Origin: Nonomuraea guangzhouensis
Lineage (GTDB): Bacteria; Actinomycetota; Actinomycetes; Streptosporangiales; Streptosporangiaceae
Assembly (NCBI RefSeq): GCF_019396345.1
Contig: NZ_JAHKRM010000010.1
Span: 310,001 to 374,000, forward strand
Direction: 5' to 3'
DNA length: 64,000 nt
The first letter of the stretch is position 1; each line of letters begins with the position of its first letter. Shown here piece by piece: positions 56,051 through 63,947 of the stretch. The translations under genes and the position numbers were made by a program. A model generated the notes under the pieces. That model had not been told where the DNA came from and did not search any database. It worked only from the letters and a program-made list of their open reading frames with translations.

Positions 56051-56386
56051 TCAAACCCACCGGAACGCCCCCTCCCGCCACGCGTAGACGACCCCGACCA
56101 TCAGCAACCCGAGGAACGCGAACATCTCCACCAGCGCCACACCGCCCACCTCGGCCACCACCAGCGCCCACGGGTACATGAAGATCATTTCCATGTCGAA
56201 GGCGAGGAAGACGAGCGTCACCGCGTACCAGCGAACATGAAACCGGGACAGCGCGTGCTCCCGAGGCAGCCCACCCGACAGGTACGGCCCCACCCGCAAC
56301 GTCCCCCGGGGCGCGACGACCAGCGAAACGGCGTACACCCCGGCCACACCCACGACGACAAGGGCCACCAGAAGGAACGTTTGCAT
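56051..56386 (-). CDS. nuoA: NADH-quinone oxidoreductase subunit A (complex I)
   Basis: A 111-residue protein with three membrane helices from ATG 56386. It contains the NuoA block YLSGGLPREHALSRFHVRWY and the signature LVFLAFDMEMIFMYPWALV, including the Asp and Glu of the helix-2 motif. The usual cysteine of the quinone loop (GxxCG) is absent: the loop reads GGLPREH. It begins the reduced operon. Confidence 0.9.
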   Translation of the reverse strand: MQTFLLVALVVVGVAGVYAVSLVVAPRGTLRVGPYLSGGLPREHALSRFHVRWYAVTLVFLAFDMEMIFMYPWALVVAEVGGVALVEMFAFLGLLMVGVVYAWREGAFRWV

Positions 56387-56404
56387 CGATCACACCCCAG
56401 CCAT

Positions 56405-56472
56405 CTACCAAGCGCGGTAGTGAGCACTCCAGAGGCGATACCCAGCCATGGAGAAACTACCGTAAATAGTAG
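56405..56472 (-). promoter_or_regulatory. Two CTAC-N8-GTAG palindromes upstream of nuoA
   Basis: CTACCAAGCGCGGTAG (56405-56420) and CTACCGTAAATAGTAG (56457-56472) share the form CTAC-N8-GTAG, with centres 52 bp apart, close to five helical turns. They precede the nuo operon and are candidates for a regulator site. The regulator is not identified. Confidence 0.5.
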
Positions 56473-56528
56473 ATAGCCCCTCAGTACTCGTCGATCAGGG
56501 CCGCATCACCACACGCCTGCCGGCGTCC

Positions 56529-57167
56529 CTAAGGTCTGCGGGCGAGACCCAGGATGTGGGCCATGGCCGGCGACTTCGGCGTCGCCTTGTGGACGAACCG
56601 GTCGATGTCCTCGATCACGAACCCCGCGCCCCGGATCGCCGCCGCGGTGTCCCGGTTGGGGCGGCAGTCTCCGGCCATCAGCCGCCACAGCGGGGTGATG
56701 AGATCCTGCAGCACGCCCCGGACCGGGTTCGCCGAGCGTACGTGCTCGAAGAAGCGCAGCTCACCGCCCGGTTTGAGTACTCTGCGTACCTCCGCCAGCA
56801 CCACGGCCTGGTCGGGGACGGAGCACAGCACCAGCGACACCACGGCCGCGTCGAACGACCCGGCGTCGTACGGCAGCGCGCCGGCATGCCCCCGGACCAC
56901 CGTCACGGGCACCGGGGCCGGAGCCGCGGCCCGCTCGGCCAGCGCACGCAGGTGGTCCTCGGGCTCGACGGCGACGACCTCGCGCACCTGCGGGGGATAG
57001 TGCGGGAAGTTCATCCCGTTGCCGGCGCCGACCTCCACCACCCGGCCGCTCAACCCGGACAGCAGCCGACGCCGCAGCCCGGCCATGCCGTTCCGCTCGG
57101 CCTCGGCGCTGAGCCGCTCGTACATGCGGGCGAAGCGCGGATGCTGGAACTCCGAAAGGTCCTGCAT
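56529..57167 (-). CDS. Class I SAM-dependent methyltransferase
   Basis: A 212-residue protein from ATG 57167. Methyltransferase motif I is VVEVGAGNGMNFPHYP, followed by VVAVEPEDHLRALAERA, DAAVVSLVLCSVPDQAVVLA (motif II-like) and VLKPGGELRFFEHVRSANPV. It fits the UbiE/phosphatidylethanolamine-methyltransferase-like small group. A predicted amphipathic region near ITPLWRLMAGDCRPN is typical of lipid-acting relatives. Substrate unknown. Confidence 0.87.
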   Translation of the reverse strand: MQDLSEFQHPRFARMYERLSAEAERNGMAGLRRRLLSGLSGRVVEVGAGNGMNFPHYPPQVREVVAVEPEDHLRALAERAAAPAPVPVTVVRGHAGALPYDAGSFDAAVVSLVLCSVPDQAVVLAEVRRVLKPGGELRFFEHVRSANPVRGVLQDLITPLWRLMAGDCRPNRDTAAAIRGAGFVIEDIDRFVHKATPKSPAMAHILGLARRP

Positions 57168-57324
57168 GCCCCCACGCTAGACCGCGCATCGTCCCACCGC
57201 GCACCCCAAAGCATCTCATCAGCCACAAGACGGGCGATGGTCCTTGGCCCGACTGACCACTGAAGATGACGCGGGCCGGAGACGGGAACCCTGCCTCCGG
57301 CCCCTTACCGCATGGCGGCTCGGT

Positions 57325-57540
57325 TCAGGGACTGGGCGTGCCGGTGTCGTCCCATCGCCATTGCGTCCCATCCCAGTGGTTGCGGAGGAAGGTGTCATTC
57401 TCACCCCTCGCCAGCACGTGGACGCGCTGCTTACCGCCCTCGGAGTAGGTGCCCGCACCCATCAGGGGCCCCAACTCTTCGCCGGTGCTCGGTGTGCCCT
57501 GGTCGGCCCATCGCCACTGGGTTCCCGTCCCAGTAGTTCA
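57325..57540 (-). pseudogene. PLL-like lectin propeller remnant, C-terminal part
   Basis: The minus strand reads YWDGTQWRWADQGTPST, then LARGENDTFLRNHWDGTQWR and WDDTGTPSP before a stop. These WDGTQWRW repeats are those of fucose-type PLL/sialidase-like lectin propellers. One extra A near the start breaks the frame. It continues the fragment on the far side of the IS element, so it is the 3' part of one interrupted gene. Confidence 0.7.
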
Positions 57541-57700
57541 CTTGACGTGCTCCTCCACATGAATGAATGTGGAGGATTCCTGTGCTGCTTACGCAGCAGT
57601 TCGCAGCGCGGATGCGGGCGAGACTGTGGGACAGGATGCTTGACGCTTCACAGGCCCCGCTATCGCGGAGTCTCCACGTCCTGTGACCGCCCATCCGGCG
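57541..57700 (-). ncRNA. Predicted TnpB-associated guide RNA (omega/reRNA) region
   Basis: TnpB proteins of this family are known to use a guide RNA from the 3' end of tnpB and the right end of the element. By analogy, a minus-strand RNA through the hairpin at 57552-57575 would carry flanking sequence below 57541 as guide. Extent is inferred; no promoter was identified. Confidence 0.35.
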
Positions 57701-58902
57701 GCAGAGTTGTAGCGATGAAGCTGGTTTCGGGCGGCGTTGGTGTCGGCGTTGCCGATCCATCCGCACGCCGGGTTCTTGCACGCGAACCGCGCCTGCGTCT
57801 CGCGTGATCCCGCAGTCGTGGTGTGACAGCGGTGGCACTCTTGGCTGGTGCCGTGCGGGCGGACCTTGGCGACCAGGCCGCCGCGGTCGGCGCTCTTGTA
57901 GGTCAGGAACTCCACCGTTCGGCCCCACGCCTGGCCGGCGATCGAGCGGTTCAGGCCTCGTTTCTGGGCGACGTTTATCCCCGGCTCCCGCACGGTCCCA
58001 GAGGCCGAGGCCAGCATGTTGGTGATGTTCAGGTCTTCGACCACGATGGCGCTGAATCGCCGTGCGAGGTCGGTCGTGTTCTGATGCTGCCAGTCGACGG
58101 CTCGGCGCTTGGCTGTCGCGCGGAGCCGGGCGATCTGGTCGTAGGTGCGGCGTTCCCGGTTGGAGACCGGGTCGCCTTTCTTGCGGGTGGCACGCTGACG
58201 GGCGCTTTTGCGCTCCAGACGCAACAGCCGCTCGCGCTGCCCGCTGCTCAGCCACGGGCCGTGCCGAAGGTGTTCCCCGGTGGACAGGGCCAGGGGGACC
58301 GTGATGCCTCGGTCCATGCCGGCCTTCGGCCCGGTGTGCGGGACAGGTGCGGGTATGAGCAGCTCGGTGCGGAAGACGATGTTCCACCCGTGGGCGTCTT
58401 TCACCAGGCGAGCCCCAGTGATCCTCCCGCGGGGTCCGCCCTTGGTGAGGCCGGGCAGGTCTTTTGTCCACCGGAACTTCACCCGCCCGACCTTGGGCAG
58501 GTTCACCGCGCCCCACCTGCGGTTGATCCGGGTGATCTGCAGGTCGCGGGCCTGGGGGACGTCCACGGCCATCCGGGACCGGAACCGGCCCTTGAACGTC
58601 GGGCGCTCGGCCGGGTGGTCGGGGTTGAAGAAGTTCGCCCACGCCTGCCGGTAGGTCTTCAGTACGGCTTGCGCGGCCTGAGCGGGCAGCTGCCCCATCC
58701 ACTCGATCTCGTGGCGGGCCTGGCGAATCGCCGCGTCGCACTCCTTCAATGACGCCAACCGGCCCTGACGGAAGGTCGTGAACTCATGGAGCAGGTTCCA
58801 CACGGCACGCGCGGCGTGTGCCTGAGCGTCCAAGACGGCTGATTGCCGCTTGTCCAACGCCAGGCGCGCGACGTGCGCACGAGTTCGCTTCACCTTCTCC
58901 AC
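57589..58902 (-). CDS. tnpB: TnpB (IS605 OrfB) RuvC-type RNA-guided nuclease
   Basis: A 437-residue protein with GTG start at 58902. RuvC residues are present: Asp in AGMDRGITVPLALS, Glu in AIVVEDLNITNM and Asp in GNADTNAARN. The zinc finger is CHRCH followed by FACKNPACGW (CxxC and CxxxxC). N-terminal helical region and length are normal for an intact enzyme. It is divergent from tnpA by 23 bp. It probably remains active, though the element may only move with TnpA. Confidence 0.93.
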   Translation of the reverse strand: MEKVKRTRAHVARLALDKRQSAVLDAQAHAARAVWNLLHEFTTFRQGRLASLKECDAAIRQARHEIEWMGQLPAQAAQAVLKTYRQAWANFFNPDHPAERPTFKGRFRSRMAVDVPQARDLQITRINRRWGAVNLPKVGRVKFRWTKDLPGLTKGGPRGRITGARLVKDAHGWNIVFRTELLIPAPVPHTGPKAGMDRGITVPLALSTGEHLRHGPWLSSGQRERLLRLERKSARQRATRKKGDPVSNRERRTYDQIARLRATAKRRAVDWQHQNTTDLARRFSAIVVEDLNITNMLASASGTVREPGINVAQKRGLNRSIAGQAWGRTVEFLTYKSADRGGLVAKVRPHGTSQECHRCHTTTAGSRETQARFACKNPACGWIGNADTNAARNQLHRYNSAAGWAVTGRGDSAIAGPVKRQASCPTVSPASALRTAA

Positions 58903-58925
58903 GCATTGATCATATCGTTTGGTCT

Positions 58926-59354
58926 ATGTCACCGCGATGGAATCCGAATCCCGATGTCAGAACGGGACGATATGTCGTCTACACCCTCCACGCCCATTTG
59001 GTGTTCGTGACCAAGTACAGGCGTGGGGTGTTCACCGACGAGATGCTGATCCGCTGCGAGGAACTCATGCGCGAGGTATGCGCCGACTTCGAGGTCGAAC
59101 TGCGCGAATTCAACGGCGAGCACGACCACGTCCACCTGCTGGTCCACTACCCGCCCAAGGTCGCCCTGTCCAAACTCGTCAACTCGCTGAAGGGGGTATC
59201 GCCTCGGATGCTTCGTAAGGAATACAGCGCACACGTCCGCACATACCTCTGGGGCGGACATTTCTGGTCTGGTTCCTACTTCGCCGGGTCGGTCGGCGGG
59301 GCACCGCTCACCGTGCTCAAGCAGTACATCGAGCAGCAGAAACGACCTGGGTGA
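58926..59354 (+). CDS. tnpA: TnpA, IS200-type HUH transposase
   Basis: A 142-residue protein from ATG 58926. It contains the HUH site EHDHVHLLVHYPP and the catalytic tyrosine in LKQYIEQQ. The Y1 length and the segments YTLHAHLVFVTKYRRGVFT and GGHFWSGSYFAGSVGG are typical. All catalytic residues are intact. Confidence 0.93.
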   Translation: MSPRWNPNPDVRTGRYVVYTLHAHLVFVTKYRRGVFTDEMLIRCEELMREVCADFEVELREFNGEHDHVHLLVHYPPKVALSKLVNSLKGVSPRMLRKEYSAHVRTYLWGGHFWSGSYFAGSVGGAPLTVLKQYIEQQKRPG

Positions 59355-59458
59355 GTAAAGCCGCCGACAAATCTGAAAGGTCAGGGCACGCTCGCGCCCT
59401 AGCGGGCACTCCCACGTGGGCCTTCACCCCCGGCGTAAACGCCGGAGCGCTGGCCCAC

Positions 59459-59523
59459 ATTCTGGTAGAGCTCGCCGTCCGAGCCGCGTACGAAGACGTA
59501 GATCCGCTGCTTGTTCGCCTCGC
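59459..59523 (-). pseudogene. PLL-like lectin propeller remnant, upstream part
   Basis: The minus strand reads ANKQRIYVFVRGSDGELYQN and then runs into the IS end. Its partner repeat continues at 57540. It is fused on its upstream side to a broken STAND gene, with the frame changed near GCGATCGC. Confidence 0.65.
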
Positions 59524-60056
59524 GATCGCCCGCAGCGTCCGCTGCTGCGGCAACGCTCCGCGCGACCCACCCGTCGCCAGGTCGAACGACGTCTCCAGGC
59601 GGGCGGCGATCTCCTCGATCGCCAGCATCCTCGCCCGTGCGGCCGTGAGCTCGATGGCCGGCGGAATGCCGTCCAGCCGGTGGCACACCAGCGCGACCGG
59701 CATCGCGTTCTCGGCGGTGAGCGGGAAGCCGGGTTCCACGGCCGCCACCCGATCCACGAGCAGACGGACCGCGTCGTAGCGAAGCAGGCTCCGTATGGGA
59801 GGCAGGTTCCGCGGATCCGGCACCGTCAGCGGCTGCACCGGCCAGTTGCGCTCGCCGTTGACCCGGCCGACACCTCGCCCGCGACCGCGACGGCCAGCCG
59901 GGTCTTGCCGCAGCCACCCGGCCCGGACAGCGTGACCAGCCGGCCATCGGCCAGTAATCCGGCCACCTCGGCCAGCTCCCGGTCCCGCCCGACCAGCGGC
60001 GTCAGCGGCAGCGGCAGATTGTGCGCCCCACCTGGGGATCGTGCGGCATCTGGCAT
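59524..60056 (-). pseudogene. STAND/AfsR-type ATPase remnant with internal deletion
   Basis: From ATG 60056, MPDAARSPGGAHNLPLPL, VGRDRELAEVAGLLADG and the P-loop LSGPGGCGKTRLAVAVAGEV are normal. The frame is then lost near 59868, and the second frame resumes at RNWPVQPLTVPDPRNL, ending with VALVCHRLDGIPPAIELTAA. The roughly 100 residues with Walker B and the sensor are missing. The gene then fuses to the lectin remnant. It cannot make a functional ATPase. Confidence 0.8.
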
Positions 60057-60210
60057 CACAGACCGCTCCTGGGCGCCTGTCCTCGACCGGCCCGCCAAGG
60101 CGCCCCTCGCAGTCTATAAAAAAGCACTGATCCTGGGCATGAAGCAGCCCGCCTGCCGCAGGGCGTCGAGCCGGCTCTGCTGACAGGCAGGCAGGAAGGT
60201 CACCGACCGC

Positions 60211-60771
60211 TCAGGTCGGCTCGTTGTCCATGAAAAGGTCGATCTTCCACTCACCGTCGGACTTCTTCAGCAGGAAGAACTCGCGGTAAGTCTCGTCGCC
60301 CTCCTTGCTGGTGGTGCGGACGAAAGCCGCCTCGTTCCCGAACGTCCGCGTCTCGTCGAAGGTGTGCGTACGTTCGGCCTTCTCCTTGAACTCGTCCTCG
60401 AACAGTTTGCGCAGCGCCTCGGTGCCGTCAGCGGTCGGCTTGCCCGCTATGGCGGCCATGCCGTCGGAGGCGAACGCGTCGGCGGCCTTCTCCGCGTCAC
60501 CGGCCTTGGCCGCGTCGAAGTACGCCTGTACGGCCGCGCGCGGCGAGGTCATCTCGGTGCCCGTGGGTTCCAGGCTCATGGTGCCCGACTCGGTCGGCAT
60601 CTCCGACTCGGTCGGCGTCGGGCCTGATTCTGAGGGCATGGGCGGAGAAGTAGGGCTCGCCACCGCGCCCATCAGTCGCATATTGCTACCGCCCGCGGCA
60701 CAGCCCGTGACGAGCATAGCCGGGACGACTGCCGCCAGCAGGAGTGCTCTGGCCTGGGATTTTGTGCTCAT
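60211..60771 (-). CDS. Lipoprotein with SnoaL/NTF2-like domain
   Basis: A 186-residue protein from ATG at 60771. The signal peptide LLLAAVVPAMLVTGC has a lipobox LVTGC. A Ser/Thr/Pro/Glu linker (residues 30-75) with SEMPTESGTM-like repeats precedes an NTF2-like fold: RAAVQAYFDAAKAGDAEKAA, DEFKEKAERTHTFDETRTFG, YREFFLLKKSDGEWKIDLFM. It is probably anchored outside the membrane. Function unknown; many relatives are ligand-binding or have no enzymatic activity. Confidence 0.83.
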   Translation of the reverse strand: MSTKSQARALLLAAVVPAMLVTGCAAGGSNMRLMGAVASPTSPPMPSESGPTPTESEMPTESGTMSLEPTGTEMTSPRAAVQAYFDAAKAGDAEKAADAFASDGMAAIAGKPTADGTEALRKLFEDEFKEKAERTHTFDETRTFGNEAAFVRTTSKEGDETYREFFLLKKSDGEWKIDLFMDNEPT

Positions 60772-60963
60772 AGCGGGCTAATTCCCCCCAACACCCGCCC
60801 CGAATGCACCATTTATCCACTTCGGACAACCCTTTTACCACCCCCCGCCACAGCCACGGAGATTGCTCACAGTAACCTTCACAGGAGTTGGTGAGACCGT
60901 TCAGAGGTTGGATCGTTGCCGGGCCGCGACCAACGCGCCGCCGGGTCCGATAGCGTCCAACGA

Positions 60964-61128
60964 GTGCCGCACCTGGAGACGAGCCTGAGCACCGAACCCG
61001 AGCCTCTGCCGCAACGCGACGATGCGGAGCGCTGCGACAGCATCGACTCCGAACGGCGCTGTGTCCTACCGGTGGGACATCAGACCGCGCATGTGTACCC
61101 ACCGGCGGAGATGATGGTCGAGCCCTAG
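60964..61128 (+). CDS. Small Cys/His-rich protein, zinc-ribbon-like (hypothetical)
   Basis: A 54-codon frame from GTG 60964. The end holds RCDSIDSERRCVLPVGHQTA then HVYP, giving C-x8-C-x5-H-x4-H, like the CxLPxGHxGxH motif of small actinobacterial and phage proteins. No ribosome site of note. Position between two minus-strand genes and the motif favour a real gene. Confidence 0.5.
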   Translation: MPHLETSLSTEPEPLPQRDDAERCDSIDSERRCVLPVGHQTAHVYPPAEMMVEP

Positions 61129-61194
61129 AACGCGAAGAGGCGACCCAGTCGCGCTCGATGAGCGTGACCGGCCCGCCTCCCCGAACCAGAGCCG

Positions 61195-61518
61195 TCAAAC
61201 GCCGATCTGCACCAGCCCACCGTCCACCCGGATCGGATACACCGGTACAGAGAACCCAGGCTCGTCCAAGCACTCCCCGCTCACCAGCGAGAACACCTGC
61301 TTGTGCAGGGGCGACGCCACAGTGGGCTCCCCCCGCCGAGTGCCGACGATGCCCCGCGACAACACCTGCACCCCGCTGAACGGGTCCAGATTGTCGATCG
61401 CGTGCACCGTACCGTCGAACGTACGGAAGACGGCCACCTGCCGTCCGTCCACCAGAGCGCACACCCCGCGCTCCGGCAGCAACGCCTGATACCCGCAGAC
61501 GGGAATCCAGTTGCTCAT
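61195..61518 (-). CDS. nirD: Nitrite reductase (NADH) small subunit
   Basis: A 107-residue protein from ATG 61518 overlapping the nirB stop (ATGA). Rieske-like fold, with segments LPERGVCALVDGRQVAVFRT and PLHKQVFSLVSGECL. As in NirD generally, the two Cys and two His that bind the Rieske cluster are not all present. It partners NirB. Confidence 0.9.
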   Translation of the reverse strand: MSNWIPVCGYQALLPERGVCALVDGRQVAVFRTFDGTVHAIDNLDPFSGVQVLSRGIVGTRRGEPTVASPLHKQVFSLVSGECLDEPGFSVPVYPIRVDGGLVQIGV

Positions 61519-63947
61519 CGGGCCAACACCTCCACCGGCTTGATCTGGTCGCGTTCGGTCTCGAAGACGATCGACGGGTCGGGAACCCCCGGCGCGTTGA
61601 CGAAGCTGACGAACCGGCCGAGCTTCTCCGGATCGTCGATGGTCGTCTGCCATTCGTCCACGTACGTGGAGACGTGGTGCTGCATCTGGGCATCCAGCTC
61701 GGCGCAGATCCCCAGGGAGTCGTCGATGATCACCTGCCGCAGGTAGTCGAGCCCGCCGTCGAGCGACTCCAGCCAGGCGGCGGTGCGTTGCAGCCGATCG
61801 GCGGTGCGGATGTAGAACATGACGAACCGGTCGATCGTCCTGATCAGTTCCTCGGTGCTCAGGTCACCCGCGAGCAGGTCGGCGTGGCGCGGCTTGAACC
61901 CGCCGTTGCCGCCGACGTACAGGTTCCAGCCCTGCTCGGTGGCGATGATCCCGAAGTCCTTCGACCGGGCCTCCGCGCATTCGCGGGCGCACCCGGACAC
62001 GGCCGACTTGAGCTTGTGCGGCGCGCGCAGGCCGCGGTAGCGCAGCTCCAGGTCGATGGCCAGGCCGACGGAGTCCTGGACGCCGTAGCGGCACCAGGTG
62101 GATCCCACGCACGACTTCACCGTCCGCAGCGCCTTGCCGTAGGCGTGGCCGGACTCGAACCCGGCGTCGACGAGCCGCCGCCAGATCTGCGGCAGCTGTT
62201 CGACGCGGGCGCCGAACAGGTCGATCCGCTGCCCTCCGGTGATCTTGGTGTAGAGGCCGAAGTCGCGGGCCACCTCACCGATCACGATGAGCTTGTCCGG
62301 CGTGATCTCGCCGCCGGGGATGCGCGGGACGACCGAGTAGGTGCCGTTCTTCTGGATGTTGGCGAGGAAGGCGTCGTTGGTGTCCTGCAGGGCCGCCCGC
62401 TCGCCGTCGAGGACATGCCCGTTGTGCAGCGAGGCGAGGATCGAGGCCACGGCCGGCTTGCAGATGTCGCAGCCCCGGCCCTGCCCATGCTCGGAGATCA
62501 GCTCCGAGAACGTGGCGATGCCACGCACCCTGACGATGTCGTACAGCTCGGCCCTGGAGTAGGTGAAGTGCTCGCACAGCGCCTTGCTCACCTCGACCCC
62601 GGACTTCTCCAGGAGCTGCTTGAGCATCGGCACGCAGCTCCCGCAGGTGGTGCCCGCCCGCGTGCACGCCTTGATCCCGGGAACGTCGGTGAGCGACTTG
62701 TCGGCGATGGCGGTGCGGACCGTCCCCGCGCAGACGTTGTTGCACGAGCACACCTGCGCGTCGTCGGGCAGGTCCAGCTCAGCCCCCGACCCGGTGAACA
62801 GCAGGTCGGACGGCGCCGCGGGCAGCGGCTTGCCGACGAAGGGACGCAGCGACGAGTAGGGTGAGGCGTCGCCGACGCAGATGCCGCCGAGCAGCGTCTT
62901 GGCGTCGTCGCTGATGAACAGCCTCTTGTAGACGCCGCCCACCGGGTCCATGTAGGTGACGTCGAGCGCGCCGTCCATCGCACCGAACTGCGCCACCTCG
63001 ACGCCGAGCAGCTTCAGCTTGGTCGACAGGTCGGCCCCGTCGAAGGTGGCGGCCCCGCCCAGGATGCGGTCCGCGGCCACCTCCGCCATGGTGAAGCACG
63101 GCCCGACCAGCCCGTACACCATGCCGCCCGCCAGCGCGCACTCGCCGATCGCGTAGATCGCCGGGTCCGACGTACGCATCCCGGCGTCCACCGTGATGCC
63201 GCCTCGCTCGCCCACGTCCAGCCCGCTGGTCCGGGCGAGCTCGTCGCGCGGCCTGATCCCGGCGGAGAAGACGACGATCTGGGCGTCCAGCAGGGTGCCG
63301 TCGGGCTTGCGCAGCCCGGTGACACCACGCTCGTCCGCGACGATCTCCTGGACGCCCGCGCCCGCGTGCACGCTGAGCCCGAGCGCCTCGATGTGGCCCT
63401 TGAGCACCGAGCCGCCGCCCTCGTCGACCTGGCGGGGCATCAGCCAGGGGCTCATCTCCACGATGTGCGTCTTGAGCCCCAGCCCGCGCAGCGCGTCGGC
63501 GGCCTCCAGGCCGAGCAGCCCGCCGCCGACCACCACGCCCTCGGTCGCGTCCTTGGCGGCCATCCTGATCGCGTCGAGGTCGTCGATGGTCCGGTAGACG
63601 TGGGCGTGCTCCGCGCCCGGCACCGGCGGCACGAACGGCGCCGACCCGGTCGCCAGCACGAGCACGTCGTACGGCTCGGCCGACCCGTCGGCCAGCGTGA
63701 CCGTGCGGGCCTCGCGGTCGATCCCGGTGACGCGCCCGCCGAGCCTGGTCACCGTGCCCGGCGGCACCGGGTAGGTGAGGTCCTCGACGCTGATCCCCGA
63801 CAGGTAGGAGGTCAGCGCGACCCGGTCGTAGGCGGGGCGGGGCTCCTCGCCTATCACCGTGACCCGGCCGTCGAAGCCCCGCTCGTGCAGCGTTTCGACG
63901 AGCCGATGGGCGGTGGGTCCGTAACCGACGACGACGATCCTGTTCAT
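61515..63947 (-). CDS. nirB: Nitrite reductase (NADH) large subunit
   Basis: An 810-residue protein from ATG 63947. FAD and NAD domain first: RIVVVGYGPTAHRLVETLHE and VVVGGGLLGLEAADALRGLG. Next, a BFD-like [2Fe-2S] region (CSCNNVCAGT, GTTCGSC). The C-terminal part holds the siroheme/[4Fe-4S] ligands SCVGSTWCRYG and SGCARECAEAR. It reduces nitrite to ammonium with NADH in the cytosol. Overlaps nirD downstream and an upstream gene by ATGA. Confidence 0.95.
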   Translation of the reverse strand: MNRIVVVGYGPTAHRLVETLHERGFDGRVTVIGEEPRPAYDRVALTSYLSGISVEDLTYPVPPGTVTRLGGRVTGIDREARTVTLADGSAEPYDVLVLATGSAPFVPPVPGAEHAHVYRTIDDLDAIRMAAKDATEGVVVGGGLLGLEAADALRGLGLKTHIVEMSPWLMPRQVDEGGGSVLKGHIEALGLSVHAGAGVQEIVADERGVTGLRKPDGTLLDAQIVVFSAGIRPRDELARTSGLDVGERGGITVDAGMRTSDPAIYAIGECALAGGMVYGLVGPCFTMAEVAADRILGGAATFDGADLSTKLKLLGVEVAQFGAMDGALDVTYMDPVGGVYKRLFISDDAKTLLGGICVGDASPYSSLRPFVGKPLPAAPSDLLFTGSGAELDLPDDAQVCSCNNVCAGTVRTAIADKSLTDVPGIKACTRAGTTCGSCVPMLKQLLEKSGVEVSKALCEHFTYSRAELYDIVRVRGIATFSELISEHGQGRGCDICKPAVASILASLHNGHVLDGERAALQDTNDAFLANIQKNGTYSVVPRIPGGEITPDKLIVIGEVARDFGLYTKITGGQRIDLFGARVEQLPQIWRRLVDAGFESGHAYGKALRTVKSCVGSTWCRYGVQDSVGLAIDLELRYRGLRAPHKLKSAVSGCARECAEARSKDFGIIATEQGWNLYVGGNGGFKPRHADLLAGDLSTEELIRTIDRFVMFYIRTADRLQRTAAWLESLDGGLDYLRQVIIDDSLGICAELDAQMQHHVSTYVDEWQTTIDDPEKLGRFVSFVNAPGVPDPSIVFETERDQIKPVEVLAR

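Larger units (their letters stand above)
57537..59459 (-). mobile_element. IS200/IS605 family element with tnpA and tnpB
   Basis: Divergent tnpA (HUH) and tnpB (RuvC) genes flanked by subterminal hairpins. The end after tnpB has CCTCCACAT / ATGTGGAGG at 57552-57575. The tnpA-side end has GTGGGCC / GGCCCAC around an inner CCGGCGT / ACGCCGG hairpin at 59416-59458. No terminal inverted repeats or target duplication, as expected for the family. The split lectin motif (LYQN | YWDG) places the ends within a few bases: 59455-59460 on one side, 57536-57541 on the other. Confidence 0.8.
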
